Below, piece by piece: positions 1-7,533 of a stretch of DNA of 45,457 nt. The stretch spans positions 1 through 45,457 of the forward strand of contig URUU01000013.1 in the NCBI GenBank assembly GCA_900551235.1. Direction: 5' to 3'. This DNA is from an uncultured Lachnospiraceae bacterium. Lineage in GTDB: Bacteria > Bacillota > Clostridia > Lachnospirales > Lachnospiraceae. Position 1 is the stretch's first letter. Every line of letters begins with the position of its first letter. Made by a program: the position numbers and the translations under genes. The notes beneath the pieces are model-generated. The model was not told the DNA's origin and made no database searches. It was given only the letters and a program-made list of their open reading frames with translations.

Positions 1-1402
1 CGCCCTCTCCAAACTCCACATCAATGTGGATATAACTGTCGGCTTTTTTGTGGGACAAAAGAACTACCGTCTCCACATGAACCGTCTGACAGAACTGATC
101 AACTGCCACGCATTTTTCCAGACGGTATCCTTTTGCCGCAAACATTTCCAGATCTCTCGCCAGGCTGGTCGGTTTACAGGAAATATAAACTATACGCTCC
201 ACACCATAATCCAAAATCTTCGGCAGAGCTTTTGGGTGTACGCCGTCCCTTGGCGGATCCAGAATGATCAGATCCGGCTTTTCTGTGATATAATCGAGTG
301 CTTTCAGCACATCATCTGCAAGGAAGGTACAGTTTGTAATTCCGTTCATCGCTGCATTTTCTTTTGCTGCTTCGACTGCCTCCGGTACGATCTCTACACC
401 GATCACCTGTTTTGCGACAGCAGCCGCGATCTGGGCGATCGTTCCGGTTCCGCTGTAGAGGTCAAATACCACTTTATCTTTCGTATCTCCAATGTATTCT
501 CTGACCGTCTGATACAAAATCTCCGCACCTCTGGAATTTGGCTGAAAAAAAGAAAATGGCGTGATCTTAAAACGCAGTTCCAGAAGCTGCTCGTAAAAAT
601 AATCCTGCCCATACAGAAGTCTTGTCTCATCGCTTCTTACTACATCCGACAGGGAATCGTTGATGATATGCAGAATGCCGACGATGCCGCCCTCCAGATC
701 AAGTGCCAGAAGTGCTTCTTTTAACGGATCAAGGTCGTATTCTTCCTGGCTTGTAGTGACAAGGTTGACAAGAATTTCTCCCGTTCTGCTGCCGCGTCTT
801 AAAAGCAGATGACGCAGATAGCCGGTGTGCTGCATTTTATGATAATAGGAAACTCCACGTTCCCGGAAATAATGAAGCACACAGCTCAAGATTTTATCCA
901 TGTCTTCATGCACCAGCTTGCAGTCCTTAGCATTTAACACATCATATGTACTGCCTTTTTTATGAAGTCCCAGCGACAGCGGACCGTCCTTGTATTCATC
1001 ACCAAAAGAAAATTCCATTTTGTTGCGGTATGCAAACTCCATCGGACTGCCTTTGATCGGTTCAAAAGTATATTCATGATCCACCACATCATCAAACAAC
1101 TTTTTGATCTGCTCTTCTTTCATTTTGAGCTGATCTTCGTAGAGCATTGTCTGATACATACAGCCGCCGCATGCCGGGAAAATACTACAGACCGGATCTC
1201 GTTTTTCCATCTCGGATTTTTCCAGTACTTCTAAGAGTCTGCCCTCTACACGCCCACCGCGCTTTTTATTGATCATAAATCGAACCTTCTGCCCTGGAAT
1301 CCCGTTTTTCACCGTAACGGTTGTATCCGCAATTTTCACACGCCCTTTATTCTGAAAATCTATTTTTTCTATCACGCCTTCGTAAATTTCACCTTTTTTC
1401 AT
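1..1402 (-). CDS. rlmCD: 23S rRNA (uracil-5-)-methyltransferase, RlmCD/RumA family (3' end beyond window)
   Basis: SAM-dependent methyltransferase that makes 5-methyluridine in 23S rRNA. Seen: an N-terminal TRAM-like basic region (about residues 1-60), an iron-sulfur cysteine cluster (C-x5-CGGC plus a later KDC), the SAM-binding motif DLYSGTGTIA, a DPPRDG motif, and the catalytic-Cys motif SCKPTSLARDL. About 467 codons are visible and the frame is still open at the left edge after HVETVVLLS. This fits the clostridial form that carries an extra C-terminal region. The start is ATG at 1402, with AAGGAG five to six bases upstream. The gene stands alone behind a structured repeat (1421-1618) and a terminator, so it is probably its own transcription unit. 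Family assignment is secure; the exact target uridine is inferred from the family. Confidence 0.93.
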   Translation of the reverse strand, partial: MKKGEIYEGVIEKIDFQNKGRVKIADTTVTVKNGIPGQKVRFMINKKRGGRVEGRLLEVLEKSEMEKRDPVCSIFPACGGCMYQTMLYEDQLKMKEEQIKKLFDDVVDHEYTFEPIKGSPMEFAYRNKMEFSFGDEYKDGPLSLGLHKKGSTYDVLNAKDCKLVHEDMDKILSCVLHYFRERGVSYYHKMQHTGYLRHLLLRRGSRTGEILVNLVTTSQEEYDLDPLKEALLALDLEGGIVGILHIINDSLSDVVRSDETRLLYGQDYFYEQLLELRFKITPFSFFQPNSRGAEILYQTVREYIGDTKDKVVFDLYSGTGTIAQIAAAVAKQVIGVEIVPEAVEAAKENAAMNGITNCTFLADDVLKALDYITEKPDLIILDPPRDGVHPKALPKILDYGVERIVYISCKPTSLARDLEMFAAKGYRLEKCVAVDQFCQTVHVETVVLLSHKKADSYIHIDVEFGEG

Positions 1403-1420
1403 TTTTGCTCCTTATATTAT

Positions 1421-1618
1421 ATGATGTGGGTGTCAAAAATCCCCAACTATGATGCCTACGGATTGTTCCGTGCGTTGCACTCCCACAATCCTCCCCAGTA
1501 TTCGCATATCGTGGGATTATCATCCCACTTTTATGCTCATATCGGGGCGGGTCCCAAGGTCTTTCATCCACCTATGAGCAAGCTCATGTGGATTTAGACC
1601 TTTTGACCCTGGCATCAT
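1421..1618 (-). repeat. Structured dispersed repeat, long copy, in the rlmCD leader
   Basis: A 198-bp element with imperfect 18-bp terminal inverted repeats: ATGATGTGGGTGTCAAAA at 1421-1438, and 1601-1618, whose reverse complement is ATGATGCCAGGGTCAAAA (14/18 identical). Inside are three hairpins. One is long (1556-1602), formed by AAGGTC, ATCCAC and ATGAGC with their complements. The second is a 7-bp GTGGGAT stem (1511-1528). The third is GGATTGT…GTGC-loop-GCAC…ACAATCC (1460-1491). A TATAAT on the minus strand (1617-1622) abuts its upstream end. Related sequences are at 15634-15710 and 11947-11974, all in the same orientation. It could be a MITE-like mobile element, a structured leader RNA, or both. 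Confidence 0.75.
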
Positions 1619-1690
1619 TATATATTCCAATACATAATTCCAGGATCAGCCGCCCAAACCCTGCCATCCTGCTTCATTTCCTATAAATTC

Positions 1691-1724
1691 AAAAATATGG
1701 AGGTGCAACTGACACACCTCCATA
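1691..1724 (-). terminator. Rho-independent terminator after the small membrane-protein gene
   Basis: A perfect 10-bp stem, TATGGAGGTG (1696-1705) with CACCTCCATA (1715-1724), and a nine-base loop. On the minus strand it is followed by five T residues (AAAAA at 1691-1695 on plus). It closes the unit that contains the gene at 1755-2009. Confidence 0.8.
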
Positions 1725-1754
1725 CAATACTAAATCTTTTCTTTTTCAGAAATT

Positions 1755-2009
1755 TTATTCTTCTGTCTCAGTTTCTTTTTCTTCCTCTTCTTCATCATCA
1801 AAGTAATCATCGAAATCATCATCCAGATCATCATCAAAATCATCCAGATAATCCGGTGTAAAGTAACGGTAAACAGCATAAGCAATACCGGCAACAGCTG
1901 CTACCGCACCAAGAACTGCCAGAACCAGAAGTACCGTATTTTTCTGCTTTTCTTCTTCCTTTTTCTGCAATGCAGTGATCAGATCTTTTAATTCATCCAG
2001 TTTATTCAT
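1755..2009 (-). CDS. Small single-pass membrane protein with a strongly acidic C-terminus
   Basis: Function unknown. The 84-residue product has an amphipathic, Lys/Glu-rich N-terminus (MNKLDELKDLI), one hydrophobic segment rich in Ala and Val (about residues 25-47), and then a low-complexity tail made almost only of Asp, Glu, Tyr and Phe. ATG at 2009 is preferred because AGGAAAGGA lies about ten bases upstream. An in-frame GTG at 2018 is too close to that site. The gene has its own extended -10 (2067-2075) and a strong terminator, so it is probably monocistronic, although it lies directly downstream of pcrA. No catalytic motif is visible. Confidence 0.7.
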   Translation of the reverse strand: MNKLDELKDLITALQKKEEEKQKNTVLLVLAVLGAVAAVAGIAYAVYRYFTPDYLDDFDDDLDDDFDDYFDDEEEEEKETETEE

Positions 2010-2066
2010 AATGCACACGTCCTTTCCTGTCTGCTCTTCTCTTTACGCAGACACCTTTCTTTATTC

Positions 2067-2075
2067 AGTATAGCA
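2067..2075 (-). promoter_or_regulatory. Extended -10 promoter for the small membrane-protein gene
   Basis: On the minus strand the sequence reads TGC-TATACT (TATACT at 2067-2072), an extended -10. There is no good -35 at 17 bp. Transcription would start about 50 bases before the ATG at 2009. Confidence 0.45.
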
Positions 2076-2121
2076 CTTTTTCCGAAGAAATACTATAAAA
2101 ATCTGAACAATTCTTATCGTT

Positions 2122-4347
2122 TTATAATTTTTTCAGTTTTGCAAAAGCCGCAAACATTTTTTTAATACCACTCTTTTCAAAGTTTACTGTCACTTCATAA
2201 TCTCTTCCGCCATCTTCAATCTTTTCTACGATACCAACACCAAATTTGATGTGGCGCACCGTATCTCCAACTGCATACTCCAGGCCGTCTGCTTTTGCCG
2301 GCATTCCCTTTTTCAGATCAAACACACTGTTATAGGCTTTCGTCTGAAGAATACTTTTTGCCGGCATGTAAGAATCCTGAACCCGCGGCTTTGACTCCTG
2401 TTTTTCCTGTTCTTCCCGCTTTTCTTTTTTCAGCAGTTCTTCCGGAAGTTCACTTAAAAATCTGGATGGACGGTTGTAATGCGTCTCCCCATGTGTCATA
2501 CGCCTTTTCGCATGCGTCAGGGTAAGCTCCTGCATCGCTCTTGTGATGCCGACGTAACACAGTCTCCGCTCTTCCTCCAATGCATCCGGATCTTCGGAAT
2601 CTACAGACATATAGCCTGGGAAGAGTCCATCTTCCATGCCTGTCAGATATACCTGCGGAAATTCCAGCCCTTTGGCACTGTGCAGCGTCATCAAAATCAC
2701 TCTTCCGGTATCATTATCCATACTGTCAATATCGGCAACCAATGCTACTTCGGAAAGGAATCCTTCCAGTGATGGTTCTTCTGCATCCTCTTCATAGGAA
2801 GCTGCTTTATTGATCAGCTCATCAATATTTTCGATACGTGCCCTTGCTTCCTCGGTGTCTTCTGCTTCCAGTTCTTTCACATATCCGGTCCGGTCAATCA
2901 CTTCCTGTAAAAGCTCCTGTACGCCAAAGTAATCTTCCTGTGTCCGCAGAATGCGGATCAGGCTGACAAAGCTTTCAATTTTTGCTGCCGCTCTTCCACC
3001 GCCCGGTATCATTGAAATTTCAGAAAGGGCTTCATAAAAGCTGATGTTATGCTCTGTCGCATATTCCTGCACCCGGTTGATCGTTGTCGTACCGATTCCA
3101 CGCTTTGGCACATTTAAGATACGTCTTACTGCAATATCATCCCTCGCATTATCAATGGTTTTTAAATAAGCCAGCAGATCTTTGATCTCTTTTCTGGCAT
3201 AAAAGTTCACACCGCCAATGATTTTATATGGTATATTTGCCATCAGAAATTTTTCTTCAAACATACGTGACTGAGCATTTGTTCGATACAGAATCGCAAA
3301 ATCTCCATACTGAGCCTCCTGATTCCTTACCTTTGCGGCAATCTCCCCTGCAATGATCTCCGCCTCATCATATGCAGACATAAAACTGCGTACCCGGACT
3401 TTGTCACCTTCTCCGTTTGCTGTCCACAGCTTTTTCTCCTTTCGCCCCCTATTATGAGCGATCACCGTATTGGCTGCATTTAAAATATTCTGTGTTGAGC
3501 GGTAATTCTGCTCCAGTTTGATCACTTCTGCATCCGGAAATGTTTTTTCAAATCCCAGAATATTCTGAATATTTGCCCCACGGAATTTATAAATAGACTG
3601 ATCATCATCACCAACCACGCAAAGGTTGCGGTATTTTGCTGCCAGCAGACTTACCAGTTTAAACTGTGCGGTATTCGTATCCTGATATTCATCCACCATA
3701 ATATAACGAAAACGTTCCTGATATTCATTCAGAATATCGGAATTGGCCTGAAACAACTCCACTGTCTTCATGATCAGGTCATCAAAATCCAGCGCGTTGC
3801 TGTGTTTTAACTGTCTCTGATATTCCGCATAAACTCTGGCGATTGTCTCCTGTCGGAAATTCCCCTGTGCCTGGAGTGCAAATTCCTGCGGACTTACCAG
3901 TTCATCTTTTGCCGCTGAGATCGCGGACAGCAACGCCCGCTCTTTGTAAAGTCTGGTATCTACCTGCAGTTGTTTGCATACATTCTTCATCAGACTTTTC
4001 TGATCTTCCGTATCGTAGATTGCAAAATTTGTATCAAATCCGATCCAGCCAATCTCCCTTCTTAAAATTCTCACGCATGCAGAATGAAAAGTGGAAACCC
4101 ATACTTTTCCGGCTGCATCTCCAACCAGCTTATCTACTCGTTCACGCATCTCGCCGGCTGCTTTATTCGTAAAGGTAATTGCCAGAATATTCCATGGCTT
4201 TACCTGTTTTTCTTCCATAAGACAGGCAATGCGATGTGTCAGCACGCGTGTCTTCCCAGAACCGGCTCCCGCCAGTACAAGAAGCGGTCCCTCTGTATGA
4301 AAGACCGCTTCTTTTTGTTTATCATTCAGTGTGTCATATACACTCAT
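2122..4347 (-). CDS. pcrA: ATP-dependent DNA helicase PcrA (UvrD/Rep, SF1A)
   Basis: 3'-5' DNA helicase of replication and repair. Seen in order: Walker A GAGSGKT (about residues 27-33), motif II DEYQDTN, motif III VGDDDQSIYKFRGA, motif V TLHSAKGLEFPQVY, motif VI RRLCYVGITRA, and a C-terminal Tudor-like region (GDTVRHIKFGVG) that in PcrA binds RNA polymerase. The 741-residue length is normal. The start is ATG at 4347, behind GGAGG with suitable spacing. An upstream in-frame GTG at 4359 overlaps that GGAGG and is unlikely to be the start. It follows the PAP2 gene on the same strand with a gap of about 59 bases and no clear terminator, so the two may be cotranscribed. Confidence 0.97.
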   Translation of the reverse strand: MSVYDTLNDKQKEAVFHTEGPLLVLAGAGSGKTRVLTHRIACLMEEKQVKPWNILAITFTNKAAGEMRERVDKLVGDAAGKVWVSTFHSACVRILRREIGWIGFDTNFAIYDTEDQKSLMKNVCKQLQVDTRLYKERALLSAISAAKDELVSPQEFALQAQGNFRQETIARVYAEYQRQLKHSNALDFDDLIMKTVELFQANSDILNEYQERFRYIMVDEYQDTNTAQFKLVSLLAAKYRNLCVVGDDDQSIYKFRGANIQNILGFEKTFPDAEVIKLEQNYRSTQNILNAANTVIAHNRGRKEKKLWTANGEGDKVRVRSFMSAYDEAEIIAGEIAAKVRNQEAQYGDFAILYRTNAQSRMFEEKFLMANIPYKIIGGVNFYARKEIKDLLAYLKTIDNARDDIAVRRILNVPKRGIGTTTINRVQEYATEHNISFYEALSEISMIPGGGRAAAKIESFVSLIRILRTQEDYFGVQELLQEVIDRTGYVKELEAEDTEEARARIENIDELINKAASYEEDAEEPSLEGFLSEVALVADIDSMDNDTGRVILMTLHSAKGLEFPQVYLTGMEDGLFPGYMSVDSEDPDALEEERRLCYVGITRAMQELTLTHAKRRMTHGETHYNRPSRFLSELPEELLKKEKREEQEKQESKPRVQDSYMPAKSILQTKAYNSVFDLKKGMPAKADGLEYAVGDTVRHIKFGVGIVEKIEDGGRDYEVTVNFEKSGIKKMFAAFAKLKKL

Positions 4348-4406
4348 AATTTCCTCCACTTGTTTCAGCTCCCAGTCTGTAATTTCACAAAATCTGACTG
4401 CCGGTT

Positions 4407-5075
4407 TTAAATCAACTGATTTCGTACTTTACCATGCTCTGTTTCCGGATTCACACCATAACAGAGTTTATCTGCAACAATATACAGTGCCAGTGCACAG
4501 CCTCCGTCAAACATTGAATGTTGTTTCAAAAACACAGTAGCTAAAATAATCAGGATCGTCAGAATACCTGCACCCCATGCCCAGCCTTTTTTCTTCTGGA
4601 CAAGCCTGCTCCTTTTAATTGCCATAAATGCAGCAAGCGAGTTGTATACATGAATACTCGGCAGTACATTGGTCGGCGTATCGTTTCTATATATAAACTG
4701 TACAAGCTTTATGAAAACATTATCTCTTTCAAATGTTATCGGACGTAAATTCAATCCATTGGGATAAATCGCTGATACGATCAGAAAAATTGTCATACCG
4801 AATGCCAGCGTCTGTGCAAAAGCATCAAAGTTTTCTTCTTCATGAAAAAGAAAATAGACTACTGTCACTGCAATATAACCAAACCATAACAAATATGGAA
4901 CGATAAAGATTTCAAGAAATGGAATCTTATAATCCCAGGCACAAGCTGTAATATGTATACCGGAAACATGCCTGTGTTCCAGCCACGTAAAACTTGACAG
5001 ATAAAAAATACAAAATCCCAAAATCACCGCCACTCTGCAAAGCAGTGTTTTCTTTTTGGCTATGATCTCTTTTAT
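4407..5075 (-). CDS. PAP2-superfamily integral membrane phosphatase-like protein, probable non-AUG start
   Basis: Membrane phosphatase or phosphotransferase-like protein with about five or six hydrophobic segments. The three PAP2 signature parts are visible in weak form: LNLRP, LPSIHVYNS (PSxH), and KQHSMFDGG (H-x3-D). This arrangement resembles the PAP2 subgroup near inositol-phosphorylceramide synthases; the substrate is unknown. The start is a problem. The frame is open to 5147 (a TTG with no ribosome site) and has no ATG or GTG near the N-terminus. A strong AGGGAGG (about 5083-5089) lies just before ATT, ATC and ATA codons. ATA at 5075 has the best spacing and gives MKEIIAKKKTLL. A one-base error in the A8 run at 5109-5116 could instead hide an upstream ATG. 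Confidence 0.75.
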   Translation of the reverse strand: MKEIIAKKKTLLCRVAVILGFCIFYLSSFTWLEHRHVSGIHITACAWDYKIPFLEIFIVPYLLWFGYIAVTVVYFLFHEEENFDAFAQTLAFGMTIFLIVSAIYPNGLNLRPITFERDNVFIKLVQFIYRNDTPTNVLPSIHVYNSLAAFMAIKRSRLVQKKKGWAWGAGILTILIILATVFLKQHSMFDGGCALALYIVADKLCYGVNPETEHGKVRNQLI

Positions 5076-5126
5076 GATAATTACCTCCCTCTTAAACTTC
5101 GAAATAGGTTTTTTTTCATATCTGTT

Positions 5127-5155
5127 ATAGTGCCAGTATGAACGCAAAATGTCAA
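5127..5155 (-). promoter_or_regulatory. Promoter for the PAP2 gene
   Basis: A perfect -35 TTGACA (minus strand, 5150-5155). The -10 is ambiguous: CACTAT at 17-bp spacing (5127-5132), or TATAAC at 20 bp (5124-5129). Either would start the mRNA just upstream of the AGGGAGG site, which argues against translation starting at 5147. Confidence 0.5.
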
Positions 5156-5225
5156 CCCAATTATTTTATTTTAAGAAAAAATAAATAATTCATCCGATTA
5201 TTTTTTTATTTTTTTATCAAAGCCC

Positions 5226-5254
5226 TTGTCATCTGGTTTTAAAAACTATATAAT
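5226..5254 (+). promoter_or_regulatory. Sigma-A promoter for the DUF1836 gene
   Basis: TTGTCA (5226-5231), 17 bp, TATAAT (5249-5254). It predicts a start near 5261 and a leader of about 107 bases before the ATG at 5368. The stretch 5160-5225 just upstream is very A+T-rich. Confidence 0.75.
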
Positions 5255-5260
5255 GTAATA

Positions 5261-5367
5261 CGATAATGATAATGCTAGGGTTGAACGTTAGAATGCCTCT
5301 CATGCTTATATGATAAGGCATTTGAACTCAGGAAACCCGCAGAGCGGATTTTGGAGGCTGCTATATT
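5261..5367 (+). promoter_or_regulatory. Structured 5' leader of the DUF1836 gene, function unknown
   Basis: Two hairpins are visible in the predicted leader: AATGCCT…AGGCATT enclosing a CAT…ATG inner helix (about 5290-5322), and CCGC-AGA-GCGG (about 5337-5347), just before the TTGGAGG ribosome site. It matches no riboswitch class that I can recognise by eye. The first bases include ATGCTAGGGTTG, which is also found in the repeat copy at 15634-15710. Confidence 0.35.
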
Positions 5368-5979
5368 ATGACAATCAACACCGATCAGCTTCTGGAAAGT
5401 ATCCTCGACAGTCTCGACCATATTGATTACGTGAAGTCTGAGGATATTCCAGATATACAATTATATATGGATCAGGTAACTACATTTATGGACATGCACC
5501 TGGCTTCTACCAGACGTCACCCGGATGATAAGATCCTGACGAAGACCATGATCAATAATTATGCAAAGAATCACCTTCTTCCACCTCCGGATAAGAAAAA
5601 ATATTCAAGAGAACATATGCTCCTTATGCTCTTTATTTATTATTTCAAATCCTTTCTTTCTATTACTGATATTCAGACTTTAATGGAACCTCTGACCGGA
5701 AAATATTTTCAGAAAGAAGAAGGTTATAATCTGGAAGCCATTTACAATGAAGTCATGAAGCTGGAAAAATCACAGGTAGATGTTCTGAAAGACAATGTGC
5801 GACACTTATACAGCGCGTCCCAGAACAGTTTTTCTGCTGCATCTGAAGAAGAACAGGAATTTTTACAGCAGTTTTCTTTTATCTGTATGCTGAGTTTTGA
5901 TGTATATCTGAAAAAACAGATGATCGAACGACTGATCGACCAGCTTCCCGCACCGGATTTTCTGAAGAAAAAACCATGA
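5368..5979 (+). CDS. DUF1836 domain-containing protein
   Basis: Conserved Firmicutes protein of unknown function, 203 residues, predicted cytoplasmic. The DUF1836 core is recognisable at about residues 65-125: YAKNHLLPPPDKKKYS, then REHMLLMLFIYYFKSFLSI and TDIQTLMEPLTG. The family is thought to have a MerR-like or winged-helix fold, but no DNA-binding role can be read from this sequence. The start at 5368 is preceded by TTGGAGG with about ten bases of spacing. It has its own promoter and a structured leader, and ends at a terminator shared with the convergent yerC. Family assignment comes from recognising the sequence pattern. Confidence 0.85.
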   Translation: MTINTDQLLESILDSLDHIDYVKSEDIPDIQLYMDQVTTFMDMHLASTRRHPDDKILTKTMINNYAKNHLLPPPDKKKYSREHMLLMLFIYYFKSFLSITDIQTLMEPLTGKYFQKEEGYNLEAIYNEVMKLEKSQVDVLKDNVRHLYSASQNSFSAASEEEQEFLQQFSFICMLSFDVYLKKQMIERLIDQLPAPDFLKKKP

Positions 5980-5990
5980 AAATCACAAAT

Positions 5991-6046
5991 AAGAGCCGTA
6001 CAGTCAATGCCTTTTCTGACACCGACCGTGCGGCTCTTTTCTTTTT
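5991..6046 (+). terminator. Terminator between DUF1836 and yerC
   Basis: AAGAGCCG (5991-5998) pairs with CGGCTCTT (6031-6038) across a long loop. It is followed by TTCTTTTT, the T tract of a plus-strand terminator. The loop itself is poorly structured. It separates two convergent genes. Confidence 0.7.
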
Positions 6047-6051
6047 GCCTT

Positions 6052-6339
6052 TTATTTGCCCATTCGATCAAATACCATTTCATAACCATCATTTCCATAA
6101 TTCAGGGAACGATTTACACGGCTGATCGTTGCTGTAGATGCACCTGTTTTTTCGGCAATTTCAAGATAAGTACGTTTTTCACGCAGCATCTTTGCTACTT
6201 CAAATCTCTGCGATAAAGAAAGAAGCTCATTTACCGTACATACATCCTCAAAAAATGCATAACATTCTTCCTTGTCCCGCAGACTCAAAATAGCTTCAAA
6301 CAGGCTGTCTACCGCTTCTGTTCTGATTTTCTTACTCAT
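6052..6339 (-). CDS. yerC: YerC/YecD family TrpR-like regulator
   Basis: A 95-residue DNA-binding protein of the TrpR-related YerC family. Visible features are the N-terminal helical region (DSLFEAILSLRDKEECYAFFEDVC), the conserved VNELLSLSQRFEVAKML, and a helix-turn-helix (YLEIAEKTGASTATISRVNRSL, about residues 58-79). The family has no firmly known target. It has a good promoter (6402-6430) and AAAGGGG seven bases before the ATG. In Bacillus subtilis yerC also lies near pcrA (established knowledge), and here pcrA is about 2 kb away. Confidence 0.9.
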   Translation of the reverse strand: MSKKIRTEAVDSLFEAILSLRDKEECYAFFEDVCTVNELLSLSQRFEVAKMLREKRTYLEIAEKTGASTATISRVNRSLNYGNDGYEMVFDRMGK

Positions 6340-6401
6340 AACGCAACCCCTTTACTTTTTGTGTTTTCTGATGCAGACCATGCTTGAAATATCACTTTTT
6401 C

Positions 6402-6430
6402 ATTTTAACACATTGAATTTACAGTGTAAA
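6402..6430 (-). promoter_or_regulatory. Promoter for yerC
   Basis: Minus strand TTTACA (6425-6430), 17 bp, TAAAAT (6402-6407), with a TG one base before the -10 (extended -10). Confidence 0.7.
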
Positions 6431-6442
6431 GAGTTACCACCG

Positions 6443-7366
6443 TTAATCTTCCCATAGTTTCTGCGGATATAATCCCTGATCTTTTAAAGACTGGATGGCA
6501 GCCACCACAAACGGTTTGTCTTCTTTATAGGTAACACCATACCATTTATCCAGAGATTTACGAACCTCAACCGTTGCTTTTCCCTCTGCAAGCAGGTCAC
6601 TGAGCACTTCCGGCAGGAAATATTCACATTTCATTGGATTCACCGGCAGATTTTCTTTTAAAAATACCGGGAAACGGTCTTTTAATTCTTTCAGAATGCT
6701 TGCAGAAAATCCCCACATATTCATAGAAACCAGAGAACCTTCCGGAATCACCTTCCATGTTTTTCCGTCATCTTCTGTGTATTCTGTCTGATCTCCACGT
6801 TTCTCAATATGCGTACGTTCATGGATTGCAACCAGATGATCCTGTTCATCTGTTGTACAGACTCCTCTTGCCACATGACCATTTTCTGTCAGCGTATTCT
6901 CCACTTTGTATGCCACCATGGTATAACGATATTTATCATCATCCTGATGTGTGGACAGGAAGTCATAAATCTCCTGAAACGCACGCATTCCATAATAATC
7001 ATCGGCATTAATCACTGCAAACGGACCGCTGATCACATCGATACAGCTTAGGATTGCATGGCCGGTACCAAACGGCTTCACTCTTCCTTCCGGAACCTCA
7101 AAACCTTCCGGAAGATTGGTCAGCTCCTGATATATATAGGAAACTTTCATGATTTTACTCATACGGTTTCCGATGCTCTCCCTGAAATCTTCCTCGTTTT
7201 CTTTTTTTATAATAAATACAACTTCTTCAAATCCTGCTCTCTTCGCATCGTAGATTGAAAAATCCATAATAATGTGACCCTGTGCATCGACCGGATCGAT
7301 CTGCTTTAATCCACCATAGCGACTTCCCATTCCTGCTGCCATAATTACCAGAACTGGTTTTTTCAT
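6443..7366 (-). CDS. Sugar-phosphate nucleotidyltransferase family protein
   Basis: Predicted NDP-sugar pyrophosphorylase-like enzyme (NTP_transferase fold), 307 residues. The nucleotide-binding signature is at the N-terminus: MAAGMGSRYGGLKQI, with the usual G-x-G-x-R-x-G pattern. A metal-binding INADDYYG motif follows at about residue 107, and GTGHAIL before it is the substrate-loop signature. The start at 7366 is chosen because AGGAGG lies eight bases upstream; the longer frame would include the promoter at 7475-7503. The sugar is not predictable. It stands in its own unit outside the polysaccharide island, but could feed precursors to it. Confidence 0.88.
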   Translation of the reverse strand: MKKPVLVIMAAGMGSRYGGLKQIDPVDAQGHIIMDFSIYDAKRAGFEEVVFIIKKENEEDFRESIGNRMSKIMKVSYIYQELTNLPEGFEVPEGRVKPFGTGHAILSCIDVISGPFAVINADDYYGMRAFQEIYDFLSTHQDDDKYRYTMVAYKVENTLTENGHVARGVCTTDEQDHLVAIHERTHIEKRGDQTEYTEDDGKTWKVIPEGSLVSMNMWGFSASILKELKDRFPVFLKENLPVNPMKCEYFLPEVLSDLLAEGKATVEVRKSLDKWYGVTYKEDKPFVVAAIQSLKDQGLYPQKLWED

Positions 7367-7474
7367 TGTATGTTCCTCCTTGCCTGTTGTCCTTTTATTT
7401 TTCTTATGAAATTCGAAATCCATTCTCCGGATGTCGAACCTGAAAAGCTCTTGTTCCTGACACCTCATTTTTGT

Positions 7475-7503
7475 ATTGTAACACAGGAACCAAAAATCTT
7501 CAA
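7475..7503 (-). promoter_or_regulatory. Promoter for the nucleotidyltransferase gene
   Basis: Minus strand TTGAAG (7498-7503), 17 bp, TACAAT (7475-7480). It predicts a start about 100 bases before the ATG at 7366. Confidence 0.7.
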
Positions 7504-7533
7504 TCTATCTTACAGGTCGGATTTCCATATCTT

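Noticed and set aside
1389..1571. A 60-codon open frame on the minus strand upstream of rlmCD
   Set aside because: It lies almost fully inside the structured repeat, its codons form hairpin arms, and it has no ribosome site. Not a gene.
5270..5285. ATGCTAGGGTTG in the DUF1836 leader as a third full repeat copy
   Set aside because: Only 12 bases match the repeat at 15634-15710 and the following hairpin differs. It could be chance.
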